Source of the DNA: Bradyrhizobium niftali
GTDB taxonomy: Bacteria > Pseudomonadota > Alphaproteobacteria > Rhizobiales > Xanthobacteraceae
Reading direction: 5' to 3'
DNA length: 64,000 bases
Assembly: GCF_004571025.1 (NCBI RefSeq)
Contig: NZ_SPQT01000001.1
Location: forward strand, 496,001-560,000
The notes beneath the pieces are model-generated. The model saw only the letters and a program-made list of their open reading frames with translations. It searched no databases and was not told the origin of the DNA. Of the stretch, positions 26,517-35,033 are shown piece by piece. The translations under genes and the position numbers were made by a program. The first letter of the stretch is position 1, and each line of letters opens with the position of its first letter.

Positions 26517-27817
26517 GCCTGGAAGAACGGATTGGCCGGCCGCGCAAGGCCGAGGTGATCCCGCAACGTCGTCCCCTCATAGTCCGCGCGGAACAGCCCA
26601 CGCTCCTGCAGGATGGGTACGACGAGCTCGACGAAATCCGCGAACCCTTCGTGGAAATAGGGCGGCATGACGTTGAAGCCGTCGGCGGCGTGCTCCTCGA
26701 ACCAGAGCTGGAGCGTGTCGGCGATGCGCTCGGCCGAGCCGCACAGCACCCAATGGCCGCGAGCGGCGGCGGTGAGGTTGTAGAGATCGCGCAGCGTCAT
26801 GTTCTCGCGGCGGCCCTTGGCGAGCATGACGCTGGCGAAACTGTGATAGCTGTCGGACGGCGCGATGTCCGGGATCGGGCCGTCGAGATCGTAGGCCGAC
26901 ATGTCCCGGCCGAAGCGGTCGGACAGGATCGCGAGCGCATTGCTGCCGCTGACAAAGCTCTGGAGCACGTTGAGCTTCTCGAACGCCTCCTTGTCGGTGC
27001 GGCCGACGACCGGCATCACGCCCGGCAGCACCGTGACATCGTCCGCCCTGCGGCCGAACGCCGGCAGTCGCGTCTTCAATGACGTGTAGCCGGCCTTGGC
27101 CTCCTCGATGTCCTGCACCACCGAGAAGACGATGTCGGCGGTGCGAGCGGCGAGAGCCTGGCCGGCCTCGGAGCCGCCGGCCTGCAGCACGACGGGGCGG
27201 CCTTGCGGGCTGCGGCCGATGTTGAGCGGGCCCTTCACCTTGAAGAACGCGCCGTCATGGTCGATCGGGCGGAGTTTTGCCGGGTCGATGTAGAGGCCGC
27301 TGGCGCGGTCGGCGACGATGGCATCGTCAGCCCAGCCGTCCCACAGGCCTTTGACGACATCGAGGAATTCGCCGGCCATCTCGTAGCGTCGCGCGTGGTC
27401 GGGATGGGTGGTGCCGAAATTCGCGGCCGTGGCCGGATTGGCCGTCGTCACCGCATTCCACGCCGCGCGTCCCCCGGAGATGTGGTCGAGCGAGGCGAAC
27501 ACGCGCGCGACCGAGAACGGATCGCTGTAGGTGGTCGAGACGGTCGCGCCGAGCCCGATATGGCTGGTCGAAGTCGCGAGCGCGGCCAGCATCGTCAACG
27601 GCTCGAGCCGCAGCGTGTAGGAGGGATGGGCGGCGGCGTCGGCATAGAGATTGTCGCCCATGAAGATCAGGTCGAACTTGCCGCGCTCGGCGGTGCGGCC
27701 GATCTCCTGGATCGCCGCGAAGTCCTGGAAGCTGTCGACTGCGCCGGGATAGCGCCAGCCGGCGACGTGGCTGCCGGTACCCAGGATGAACAGGCCGAGA
27801 TGCATCTGTCGTTTCAT
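26513..27817 (-). CDS. LLM-class flavin-dependent monooxygenase (NtaA/SnaA/DszA type)
   Basis: Large subunit of a two-component flavin monooxygenase, 434 aa, bacterial-luciferase-like barrel. The start (MHLGLFILGTGSH-AWR), the middle block LDHISGGRAAWNAVT and the C-terminal block WVLCGSAERIADTLQLWFEE are typical of the NtaA/SnaA group. It uses reduced FMN from a separate reductase; the RutF-like gene at 37182 is a good partner. Known relatives oxidise nitrilotriacetate, EDTA, dibenzothiophene sulfone or similar, so the substrate is open. It is the last gene of the minus operon starting at 32080. Confidence 0.88.
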   Translation of the reverse strand: MKRQMHLGLFILGTGSHVAGWRYPGAVDSFQDFAAIQEIGRTAERGKFDLIFMGDNLYADAAAHPSYTLRLEPLTMLAALATSTSHIGLGATVSTTYSDPFSVARVFASLDHISGGRAAWNAVTTANPATAANFGTTHPDHARRYEMAGEFLDVVKGLWDGWADDAIVADRASGLYIDPAKLRPIDHDGAFFKVKGPLNIGRSPQGRPVVLQAGGSEAGQALAARTADIVFSVVQDIEEAKAGYTSLKTRLPAFGRRADDVTVLPGVMPVVGRTDKEAFEKLNVLQSFVSGSNALAILSDRFGRDMSAYDLDGPIPDIAPSDSYHSFASVMLAKGRRENMTLRDLYNLTAAARGHWVLCGSAERIADTLQLWFEEHAADGFNVMPPYFHEGFADFVELVVPILQERGLFRADYEGTTLRDHLGLARPANPFFQA

Positions 27818-27821
27818 GGCG

Positions 27822-28580
27822 TCATGTCCAGAACAGGATCTTGCGTTCGAGGAAACCGATCAGGCCGAAGAAGGCGAGGCTCGCCGCGGATGCGACGAAG
27901 ATCGCCGCCCAGACCTGGACGAAGTCGATCTGGAGCACGGCCTGGTAGATCACCCAGCCAAGCCCGCCATGCGCGCCGAGCATCTCGGTGACGATCGCCA
28001 CGATCACGCTGCGCACGGTCGAGACGCGCATGCCGGCGAGCAGCAGCGGCAGGGCGGTCGGCAGGCGCAGGCGCCACAGCACACCGAAGCGGCTTGCGCC
28101 AAAACTCTTCATGAGATCGACGGCGCGGCGGTCGACGCGGTCGAGCCCGGCCAGCATCGAGAGCAGGATGGTGAAGCTCACCGCCATCGCCACCATCACG
28201 ATCTTCGAGCTGACGCCGATGCCGAACCAGAGCAGGATCAGCGGCGAATAGCCGACCACGGGCACCGAATTGATCGCGGTTGCGAGCGGCAGGATCGCGC
28301 TGCGAAGCGCCGGAACCAATGCGATCGCGACGGCGAGGCCGATACCGATCAGGCAGCCGAGGCCATAACCCACCAGCGCTTCGAGCAGGGTGTAGCCGGC
28401 AGCGTCAATGAGCGTCGCGCGCTTGGACCAGAGGCCGGCGAGGATGTCGCTGACGGCGGGCAGAACATAGGCCGGCAGATGCAGTCCGCGCGCCGCGCCT
28501 TCCCAGCATGCGACCAGGAGGACGGCGCCCAGGATGCCGCGCTGGACGGCGAGCGAAGGTGAGGCAAACGCGCGGCTCAT
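27822..28580 (-). CDS. ABC transporter permease, NitT/TauT type
   Basis: Permease of the fourth importer, 252 aa, about six helices, EAA loop (KSFGASRFGVLWRLRLPTAL). The ATG at 28580 overlaps the stop of the preceding permease by four bases. It probably pairs with that protein as a heterodimer. The monooxygenase gene begins four bases after its end. Confidence 0.87.
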   Translation of the reverse strand: MSRAFASPSLAVQRGILGAVLLVACWEGAARGLHLPAYVLPAVSDILAGLWSKRATLIDAAGYTLLEALVGYGLGCLIGIGLAVAIALVPALRSAILPLATAINSVPVVGYSPLILLWFGIGVSSKIVMVAMAVSFTILLSMLAGLDRVDRRAVDLMKSFGASRFGVLWRLRLPTALPLLLAGMRVSTVRSVIVAIVTEMLGAHGGLGWVIYQAVLQIDFVQVWAAIFVASAASLAFFGLIGFLERKILFWT

Positions 28581-29392
28581 TGCTCGGCGTTCCAGAACAC
28601 CAGCCGTCGCTCGACCGCGGCGACGACCGCATAGAAGCCGGTGCCGAGTAACGCGGCGGCGAGCAGGGCGGCCCAGATCGCGACGACGTTCTCGGTGAAC
28701 ATGGCCTGGAGCAGCAGTACGCCGAGCCCGGTGGTGTCGCCGAACCATTCGCCGACGATGGCCCCGACCAAGCTCAGCGATGCGGCGAGCCGCAGCGCGA
28801 CGAAGATCTGTGGCAATGCGGTTGGAAGCTGCAAGCGGAGCAGGAGCTGGCGGTTGGAGGCGCCGAAGCTGCGCATCAAGGCGACCTGCTTGGGATCGAC
28901 GGTTTCGAGGCCCAGCAGCGTGTTCACCGTCACCGGAAAGAAAGTCAGATAGAACGCAATGATCGCCTTGGCGAGCAGCGTATTGCCGAACCACAGCACC
29001 ACGAGCGCCCCGAAGGCGATGACCGGAATGGTCTGCGACACCACGAAGATCGGAAACACCATCTCGCGCAGCGCGCGGACGCGGAAGAACACGACGCCCA
29101 TGAGCACGCCGAAGGCGCCGCCGGACGCAAAGCCGATCAGGGTCTCGGCGAGCGTGCGCAGGAAACCGTCGACATAGGCGCGAGGCGTCGCCGCTATCGC
29201 CATCAGGATGGTGCTGAGGCGCGGCAGGTAATAAGGCCGGATGCCGAACAGCTGCACCGCGCCTTCCCAGATCACCGCCGCGACAACGAGACCGAGCAGG
29301 AGCCGGATCAGCTTGCGCAGCGGAGCCGGCATCGCTATCGACCGCGCGGCCGCGCCGGCTTCACCAAGCGATGTCGCCACGGGGCTGCTCAC
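28577..29392 (-). CDS. ABC transporter permease, NitT/TauT type
   Basis: Second permease of the same importer, 271 aa, about six helices, with the loop RSFGASNRQLLLRLQLPTALP. It overlaps the binding-protein gene upstream and the other permease downstream by four bases each. Two permeases and one ATPase fit the layout of pyrimidine-precursor and sulfonate-type importers. Confidence 0.87.
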   Translation of the reverse strand: MSSPVATSLGEAGAAARSIAMPAPLRKLIRLLLGLVVAAVIWEGAVQLFGIRPYYLPRLSTILMAIAATPRAYVDGFLRTLAETLIGFASGGAFGVLMGVVFFRVRALREMVFPIFVVSQTIPVIAFGALVVLWFGNTLLAKAIIAFYLTFFPVTVNTLLGLETVDPKQVALMRSFGASNRQLLLRLQLPTALPQIFVALRLAASLSLVGAIVGEWFGDTTGLGVLLLQAMFTENVVAIWAALLAAALLGTGFYAVVAAVERRLVFWNAEQ

Positions 29393-30405
29393 GGCAGCCG
29401 GTCCGCCTGCGGAACGCCCTGGATGAAGCTTGCATCATACGCGGCGGCAAGATCCAGCGGCTTGGAGATCACGCCGTACTTCAGGAAGAAGTCGTGGGCG
29501 GTCTTGACCGCGTCGGCATCGATCCAGAACATGCCGTTCTTCGCCGCCGCGCCGGATGTCATCAGGCGTTTCACTTCGGTGAGCATGAATTCCTGCTGCG
29601 CGCGGTCGAGCGTCGGGGCTGTGGCCATCATGGTGTCGACGGCGCCCTTGGGATCTGCGAAGGCATCCTTCCAGCCCTTCAGCGACGCGCGCAGGAATGC
29701 CTTGACCAGCTCCGGTTTCTCCTTGGCGGTCGCCTCGGCCACGATCAGCGTGTCGCGCGGGAAGGTGATGCCGTAATCCTCGGCGACGAAGGTCTTCAAA
29801 CTGTCCTTCGGCATGCGCGATTGGATGGTGTAGAACTCGTTGTAATAGGTCGCCGTGACCACATCGACGCTGCCGTCGACGAAGGGCGTCACCGAAACCT
29901 GCTGCGGCTGGATCTTCAGTTCGTCCGGCTTGATGCCTTCCTTGGCCAGCATGCCGTTCAGAACATGGTTGGCACCTGTGAACCAGGTGGTGACCGTCTT
30001 GCCTTTAAAATCCTGGATCGTCTTCACCGGCCCGTCCTTGCGGGTGACGAAGATGAACGGGGTGATCTGGTGCGACACGCCGATGCAGACGATCGGAAGC
30101 CCCTTGTCGCGCGCCGCGAACACGCTGTCGGTGCCGCCGGACAGACCGAACGTGTCGGCGCCGGTCGCGACCAGGTTTTCGGTGAGCAGGTTGGGCCCGC
30201 CGGGATTGATGGTGAGGTCGATGCCCTCGGCCTTGTAGTAGCCCTTGGCAGCCGCGACATAGAAGCCGGCGAATTGCGCCTGCGGCAGCCATTTCAGGCG
30301 CAGGCTCGCCTTCTGCAACTCGGCCGCGGGCGCGGCCGTGACAAGCGAGCCGGTCGCCAGTGCGATGCCGGAGAGGACAGAGAAAGCGTGGCGTCGGCTC
30401 AACAT
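29389..30405 (-). CDS. ABC transporter substrate-binding protein, NMT1/THI5-like
   Basis: Periplasmic binding protein, 338 aa. An N-terminal twin-arginine-like stretch (LSRRHAFSVLSG) and hydrophobic segment end near APAA. The mature start LRLKWLPQAQFAGFYVAAAKGYY is the hallmark of the NMT1/THI5 group, whose characterised members include binders of pyrimidine-type thiamine precursors. I use the ATG at 30405 because GGAG is seven bases upstream; an ATG six bases earlier sits too close to that site. It suggests a heterocyclic or N-containing ligand for the monooxygenase pathway. Confidence 0.85.
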   Translation of the reverse strand: MLSRRHAFSVLSGIALATGSLVTAAPAAELQKASLRLKWLPQAQFAGFYVAAAKGYYKAEGIDLTINPGGPNLLTENLVATGADTFGLSGGTDSVFAARDKGLPIVCIGVSHQITPFIFVTRKDGPVKTIQDFKGKTVTTWFTGANHVLNGMLAKEGIKPDELKIQPQQVSVTPFVDGSVDVVTATYYNEFYTIQSRMPKDSLKTFVAEDYGITFPRDTLIVAEATAKEKPELVKAFLRASLKGWKDAFADPKGAVDTMMATAPTLDRAQQEFMLTEVKRLMTSGAAAKNGMFWIDADAVKTAHDFFLKYGVISKPLDLAAAYDASFIQGVPQADRLP

Positions 30406-30428
30406 GGTCATACTCCAGGCGGTGGAAA

Positions 30429-31220
30429 TCAATTGCGGTAGGACGGATCGGTGCGGTCGAGCTGGCGCATCAGCGCCGGCCATTCGCGTTCGCCGGGCAC
30501 GAGGATGTCGCCCTGCAATTCCCAGAACTGGCGCGCGGCTTTCTCGCAGACCTCGTGTGGCGGCATCACCAGCTTGGCGCCGGCCGCGGCAGCCGCTTGC
30601 ATCTGGAGCTGGATCCGCGCGGCGCGCTCGAAATAATAGAGCAGCATGAAGGCCTCGCCGGGTGTCCGGCCGACGGTGAGGATGCCGTGGTTGCGCATCA
30701 GCATGACCTTGTGCGGACCGAGATCCCGCACCAGGCGAACCTGCTCATCGAGGTCGATGGCGACGCCTTCGTAGTCGTGGAAGGCCTGGCGGTCGTAGAA
30801 GCGCATCGCGAACTGGCTGAGCGGCAACAGGCCTTTCTCCTGCCCTGAGACCGCGACGCTCGCGTCGGAGTGGGTGTGCAGCACGCAGACAGCATCGTGG
30901 TTCGAGGTGTGGATCGCGGCATGGATCACGAAGGCCGCAACATTGACGGCCTGCGGCGTGTCGTCGAGCTTGTTACCCCCAGTGTCGATCTTCACCAGGC
31001 TCGACGCCGTGATCTCGTCGAACAGCAGGCCGTAGGGATTGATCAGGAACTGGTCCTCGTGGCCGGGCACGCGCAGGGAGATGTGGTTGTAGATCAGGTC
31101 GTCCATGCCGAGCTTGGCGACCATGCGATAGCAGGCCGCGAGCTTGATCCGGGCATCCCACTCGGCTGGCTCGATCCCGCGCGGCGCGGCTTGCGGTTCT
31201 CTCGCTGACATCGCGTTCAC
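30429..31220 (-). CDS. class II aldolase/adducin family protein
   Basis: Zinc-dependent aldolase-type enzyme, 263 aa. The metal His residues are visible in LHTHSDASVAVS and in RNHGILTVG; the N-terminal block YNHISLRVPGHEDQFLINPYG is typical. Such proteins cleave or decarboxylate phosphorylated or free hydroxy-keto compounds, but many members are uncharacterised. It lies between the ATPase and the binding-protein gene of the importer and overlaps the ATPase gene by four bases, which ties it to the imported substrate. Confidence 0.85.
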   Translation of the reverse strand: MNAMSAREPQAAPRGIEPAEWDARIKLAACYRMVAKLGMDDLIYNHISLRVPGHEDQFLINPYGLLFDEITASSLVKIDTGGNKLDDTPQAVNVAAFVIHAAIHTSNHDAVCVLHTHSDASVAVSGQEKGLLPLSQFAMRFYDRQAFHDYEGVAIDLDEQVRLVRDLGPHKVMLMRNHGILTVGRTPGEAFMLLYYFERAARIQLQMQAAAAAGAKLVMPPHEVCEKAARQFWELQGDILVPGEREWPALMRQLDRTDPSYRN

Positions 31221-32080
31221 GGCGTCTTCTCCTGCGCGATGGAGGATTGGAACGACTTCATGCTTTCCTCCTCGATGGCATCGAGCAGCGTGCGCTTGAG
31301 GCGCACGAATTCGGGCGAGGTGACGATCTCGGGCCGGCGCGGGCGGGGAAGGTCGACGACCTGTTCGAGCTTCACCGAGCCGGGACGCGCGGTCATGACG
31401 AGCACGCGGTCGCCGAGGAAGATCGCCTCGTCGACGTCATGGGTGATGAAGAGAATGGTGCGGCGGTATTTCTGCCAGACGTCGAGCAGCCAGCGCTGCA
31501 TCATCGCCCGCGTCAGCGCGTCGAGCGCGCCGAACGGCTCATCCAGCAGCATCAAATCGCGTTCGAACAGGAAGGTCCGCATCAGGGCGACGCGCTGGCG
31601 CATGCCGCCGGACAACTGATTGGGATATTGCTTCTCGAAGCCGGCGAGCCCGAACTCGGGCAGCATCTTCAGCGCCTTGGCGCGCGCCTGGTCGCGCGGC
31701 ATGCCCTCGACCTCGAGCGCGAGGATGGCGTTGTCGACGACGTTGCGCCAGGGAAACAGCAGGTCGCGCTGCGGCATGAAGGAGACGCGGCCGAGCAGGT
31801 CGGCCGAATGGCAGCTCTTGCCTTCGAAGCGCAGGATGCCGCCGGTATCAGGCTCCTCGAGGCCCGCGACGATGTTGAAGAGCGTGCTCTTGCCGCAGCC
31901 GCTCGGGCCGACGACGGTGACGAACTCGCCGGGGGCAACGCTCGCCTGGAGTCCCGACAGCGCCGCGACGGGACCGAAGGTCTTGTTGATCGCACGCAGT
32001 TCGAGCAGCGGCTCAGGCTTCGGTTGCGCCTGCGGGGCTTCGGTGGCCGGTCCGGGATGGGGGAGGCGGGCAGCCTGCAC
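31217..32080 (-). CDS. ABC transporter ATP-binding protein, NitT/TauT type
   Basis: ATPase of the importer encoded at 27822-30405, 287 aa. Walker A (GPSGCGKST), signature LSGGMRQRV, Walker B (LMLLDEPFGALD) and switch His (FITHDVDEA) are present. The first codon is GTG at 32080, with AAGGAC seven bases upstream; the first 28 residues are low-complexity and an internal start is possible. It is the first gene of the minus operon and diverges from the GntR gene. A TTGTATA motif lies 11 bases upstream of the GTG. Confidence 0.87.
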   Translation of the reverse strand: MQAARLPHPGPATEAPQAQPKPEPLLELRAINKTFGPVAALSGLQASVAPGEFVTVVGPSGCGKSTLFNIVAGLEEPDTGGILRFEGKSCHSADLLGRVSFMPQRDLLFPWRNVVDNAILALEVEGMPRDQARAKALKMLPEFGLAGFEKQYPNQLSGGMRQRVALMRTFLFERDLMLLDEPFGALDALTRAMMQRWLLDVWQKYRRTILFITHDVDEAIFLGDRVLVMTARPGSVKLEQVVDLPRPRRPEIVTSPEFVRLKRTLLDAIEEESMKSFQSSIAQEKTP

Positions 32081-32090
32081 CGGGATGTCC

Positions 32091-32098
32091 TTGTATAA
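32091..32098. promoter_or_regulatory. candidate GntR site A (TTGTATAA)
   Basis: TTGTATAA lies immediately upstream of the importer operon start. The same TTGTATA core recurs at 32276 and 33057 around the GntR gene and is rare in this GC-rich sequence. On the plus strand the overlapping TATAAT could instead be a -10 element. Confidence 0.4.
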
Positions 32099-32275
32099 TG
32101 GCGGCGGCCATTCGCATACGAAAGCGGGCCGCGTCGAAATCTCTTAGCAACTCGTGTGCCAGTGCGATTTCTCGGCAAATCAGGCATAAGATTTGCGAGT
32201 TCGAAGGTGGTTATCTCGGAGCTGAGCCCGTCTCCGCGAGAAAATCGGCCGGTTCACTGGAAGATTGGTGCCATT

Positions 32276-32283
32276 TTGTATAC
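32276..32283. promoter_or_regulatory. candidate GntR site B (TTGTATAC)
   Basis: TTGTATAC contains the palindrome GTATAC and lies 22 bp upstream of the GntR start codon. FCD-type GntR regulators commonly use TTGTATAC-like half sites, so this is a plausible autoregulatory site. Confidence 0.5.
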
Positions 32284-32304
32284 GTATGTCGATATCGGAG
32301 AAAC

Positions 32305-33021
32305 ATGATGGCGGATATTGGTGCACATGCTGGAGGCAGGCGCGTGAAAAATGGGCATGAAGCCTTGCCGGCCAGCCCGGGCATGACGCTCGCCGAGAGC
32401 CTGCGCCTGAAGCTCGAAGGGGCAATCGCGGCGGGGCATCTCGAGCCGGGCAGCCGGCTCGACGAGCAGGAGATCGCGCAGCGCTTCGGCGTCTCGCGCA
32501 CGCCGGTGCGGGAGGCATTCCGCCTGATGGCCGCCAACAATCTGGTCGAGCTGCGCGGCCGGCAAGGGGCGACCGTCCGCAGCATCAAGGCGCAGGCGCT
32601 GATCGAGATGTTCCAGGTCATGGCGGAGCTGGAAGGGCTCTGCGCGCGGCTCGCCGCAAGGCGCGTTTCCCAGGCCTGGGGGGCTGAAATTGGCGAGATT
32701 CACCAGCGGCTTGTGGCGGCGGGTGAAACCGGCGACATCGACGTTTTCTACGACATCAACCAGGAATTCCACGAGGCGATCTACGAGGCCTCGCGCAACG
32801 CCTTCCTGGCCGAGCAGACCCGCAAGCTGCGCAACCAGGTGGCGGCGTATCGCCGCCGGGTGACGCGCATGCCGAACCGGATCGCCGACACCATCCGCGA
32901 GCACGAGGCGATCATGCAAGCGATCCTGGCGCATGATCCGGAGCGGGCGCACAGCGCCATGCGGGACCACGTCAACCTGCTCGGCGACAACCTTCTGGAC
33001 TTCCTCGCCGCCTTCGAATGA
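32305..33021 (+). CDS. GntR family transcriptional regulator (FCD subgroup)
   Basis: Regulator of 238 aa with a winged HTH (RLDEQEIAQRFGVSRTPVREAFRLMAANNLVEL) and an FCD ligand domain (DINQEFHEAIYEASRN, REHEAIMQAILAHDPERAHSAMRDH, with metal-binding Asp and His positions). The start is taken at 32305 or 32308, after CGGAGA; a much longer frame to 32098 has no ribosome site and no family similarity. It stands between the importer/monooxygenase operon and the SDR-led operon and likely controls both through the TTGTATA sites. Confidence 0.9.
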   Translation: MMADIGAHAGGRRVKNGHEALPASPGMTLAESLRLKLEGAIAAGHLEPGSRLDEQEIAQRFGVSRTPVREAFRLMAANNLVELRGRQGATVRSIKAQALIEMFQVMAELEGLCARLAARRVSQAWGAEIGEIHQRLVAAGETGDIDVFYDINQEFHEAIYEASRNAFLAEQTRKLRNQVAAYRRRVTRMPNRIADTIREHEAIMQAILAHDPERAHSAMRDHVNLLGDNLLDFLAAFE

Positions 33022-33034
33022 CCTCCGATGTCGC

Positions 33035-33045
33035 TTGGTATGCAA
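33035..33045. promoter_or_regulatory. candidate regulatory site TTGGTATGCAA
   Basis: A short element with TTG and CAA arms in the 68-bp gap between the GntR and SDR genes. Its core resembles the GCATACCA motif seen on the opposite strand at 58749-58756. It may be a second GntR half-site pair for the SDR operon. Confidence 0.3.
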
Positions 33046-33056
33046 ATTGCTAGACC

Positions 33057-33064
33057 TTGTATAT
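33057..33064. promoter_or_regulatory. candidate GntR site C (TTGTATAT)
   Basis: The third TTGTATA core of the locus, 25 bp upstream of the SDR GTG start. Shared with sites A and B, it supports common control of both flanking operons by the GntR protein. Confidence 0.45.
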
Positions 33065-33089
33065 CTAGCTTGCATCCTGGAGACCCGGA

Positions 33090-33869
33090 GTGGACCTGAA
33101 GCTGACGAACAAGACCGCCCTGATCACCGGCGCGTCGAAAGGAATTGGACTTGCGGTGGCCGAGCTCTTCGCCGCGGAGGGGTGTCATCTGCATCTCGCC
33201 GCCCGCAACGGCGAGGCGATGCTCGAGGCCAAGAAGCAGCTCGAAGCGCGCCATGGCGTGAAGATCACCATCCACGCGCTCGACCTGTCGAGCACGGCTG
33301 CGATGGAGAAGCTCGCGGCCGAGGTCGGCGACATCGACATCCTCATCAACAATGCCGGCGACATCCCGGCCGGCTCGCTGGAAATCCTCGACGACGCGGC
33401 CTGGCGGCGCGGCTTCGATCTCAAGGTGTTCGGCTACATCACGCTGTCGCGTCTCTATTATCCGCGTATGAAGGGCAGGGACGGCGTCATCATCAACATT
33501 ATCGGCAATTCCGGTGAGAACTGGGACGCGAGCTATATCGCGGGCTCGACCGGCAACGCCGCGCTGATGTCCTTCACCAAGGCGCTCGGCGGCCGCAGCC
33601 TCGATCACGGCGTGCGCGTCGTCGCGGTCAATCCGGGGCCGGTTGCCACCGACCGCATGCTCAAGATCATGAAGCGCAAGGCGATCGACATGCTCGGCGA
33701 CGAAAGCCGCTGGGAAGAGTTGTTCGACAAATATCCCGGCAAGCGGCCGGCGACATCGGAGGAGGTCGCCGATCTCGTCGCCTTCCTGTCCTCGCCGAGG
33801 TCCGGCTACATCACCGGCACCGTGGTGACGATCGACGGCGGCATCGCCGCTCGCGGCTCGGTGATCTGA
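33090..33869 (+). CDS. short-chain dehydrogenase/reductase-like protein with altered catalytic tetrad
   Basis: SDR-fold protein, 259 aa. The cofactor site is intact (TGASKGIG at 14-21; NNAG at 87-90), as are the PGPVATD and ITGTVVTIDGG blocks. The catalytic region is not standard: Tyr149 is followed by IAGS, so the Lys of YxxxK is Ser153, and the tetrad Asn position appears to be Asp (Asp110). The start is GTG at 33090 after CTGGAG. Either it binds NAD(P) without normal hydride chemistry or another residue takes the Lys role. First gene of the rightward operon beside the GntR gene. Confidence 0.85.
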   Translation: MDLKLTNKTALITGASKGIGLAVAELFAAEGCHLHLAARNGEAMLEAKKQLEARHGVKITIHALDLSSTAAMEKLAAEVGDIDILINNAGDIPAGSLEILDDAAWRRGFDLKVFGYITLSRLYYPRMKGRDGVIINIIGNSGENWDASYIAGSTGNAALMSFTKALGGRSLDHGVRVVAVNPGPVATDRMLKIMKRKAIDMLGDESRWEELFDKYPGKRPATSEEVADLVAFLSSPRSGYITGTVVTIDGGIAARGSVI

Positions 33870-33876
33870 GGCGCCG

Positions 33877-35022
33877 ATGTCGAAGCCTCAATCGGCGGCA
33901 CTGGTCCGCAACCGCTATTTCGACGAGCTCTCGGCGACGCCGGGACTCTACTGGCTCGGCCAGAACACCAACCATGTCGAGAGCCACCCCGCCGTGCGCG
34001 AGGCGATGCTGCGCTCGATCGAGGCTGGCGAGTTCAACGCCTATGCCCCTCCGCTCGGCTTCGAGGCGCTGCGCGCTGCGATCGTGGCCGACCTCGGCAC
34101 ACCAGGCGCTGAGGCGCTGGTGACCGAGGGCGGCGTCAACGCGCTGGCGATGATCTGTCGCGCGCGCTGCAAGCCCGGCACGACGCTGGTGACGACCGAT
34201 CCGACCTGGAAATGGCCGTGTCTGTTCGCGCGCCAGCAGGGCGCCGAGGTAATCGAGATTCCGATCTACGATCCGGCCTGCAACTACCGCCTGACGCCCG
34301 AGGCGTTGAAGGCGAATGTCGATGAGCGCACCGCGATCATCTACCTCGTCGATCCCAACAATCCGCTCGGCATCCGCTATACCCGCGAGGAGATCGAGAG
34401 TTTTGCGGCGATTGCGCGCGATTGCGGCGCGCTGCTGGTGCACGACTGCACCTACCGCGATTTCGCCGATGGCCACACGCCGGCGCTTCACGTGGCGCCG
34501 CAAGGCTCGGTCGTTTCGACCAGCTTTTCGAAATGGCTCGGGCTTGCCGGCCTCCGCATCGGTGCTCTGGTCGCTGCTCCCGATCTGTTCGAGGAGCTGG
34601 CGCAGACCTCCACGAGCGTGCTCGGTGCGAGCGTCATCGCCCAGCGCGCGGCGCAGGCGGGCCTCTCCGTCAAGGCCGAATGGATGAAGAAGGTTCGCAG
34701 CACCGACCGGGCCAACAAGGCGATGATCCAGGAGGCGGCTGCGGCGATTGAAGGATTGGCGCTGCCGATCATGCCTTCGCACGGAAACTTTCTGGTGCTG
34801 GAGACCATCGCGGCGGGCATCCGTCCCGAGGCGCTGGTCGAGTGCTATCGCCGGCAAGGCATCATGATCCGCCAGGGCACGTATCACACGCAGCGCTTCG
34901 GCGACCGTTTCGTCAAGATCAGCACCTCCGTGCCGCAGGCGTGGGTCGAAAAGCTCTGCACGCTGCTGCCGGACTTGGTTGCGCAAGCGCGCACGCTCAA
35001 CGACTTGCCGGCGCAATTCTAG
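33877..35022 (+). CDS. class I/II pyridoxal-phosphate aminotransferase
   Basis: PLP-dependent aminotransferase, 381 aa, fold type I. Lys219 (TSFSKWLGLAGLRIG) should bind PLP, with Asn162 (DPNNPLG), Asp190 and Tyr193 (HDCTYRDF) in the usual places. It probably removes or transfers the amino group of an amino acid released by the N-carbamoyl hydrolase encoded two genes downstream. It lies seven bases after the SDR gene. Confidence 0.9.
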   Translation: MSKPQSAALVRNRYFDELSATPGLYWLGQNTNHVESHPAVREAMLRSIEAGEFNAYAPPLGFEALRAAIVADLGTPGAEALVTEGGVNALAMICRARCKPGTTLVTTDPTWKWPCLFARQQGAEVIEIPIYDPACNYRLTPEALKANVDERTAIIYLVDPNNPLGIRYTREEIESFAAIARDCGALLVHDCTYRDFADGHTPALHVAPQGSVVSTSFSKWLGLAGLRIGALVAAPDLFEELAQTSTSVLGASVIAQRAAQAGLSVKAEWMKKVRSTDRANKAMIQEAAAAIEGLALPIMPSHGNFLVLETIAAGIRPEALVECYRRQGIMIRQGTYHTQRFGDRFVKISTSVPQAWVEKLCTLLPDLVAQARTLNDLPAQF

Positions 35023-35033
35023 GGATGATGCCG

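Noticed and set aside
32093..32099. TATAAT-like -10 element on the plus strand
   Set aside because: It overlaps the TTGTATA motif shared with two other sites, lies over 200 bp from the GntR start and has no convincing -35, so it is not called as a promoter.
32098..32304. N-terminal extension of the GntR protein at 32305
   Set aside because: The in-frame stretch has no ribosome site and no similarity to GntR proteins, and would cover the promoter and operator region.
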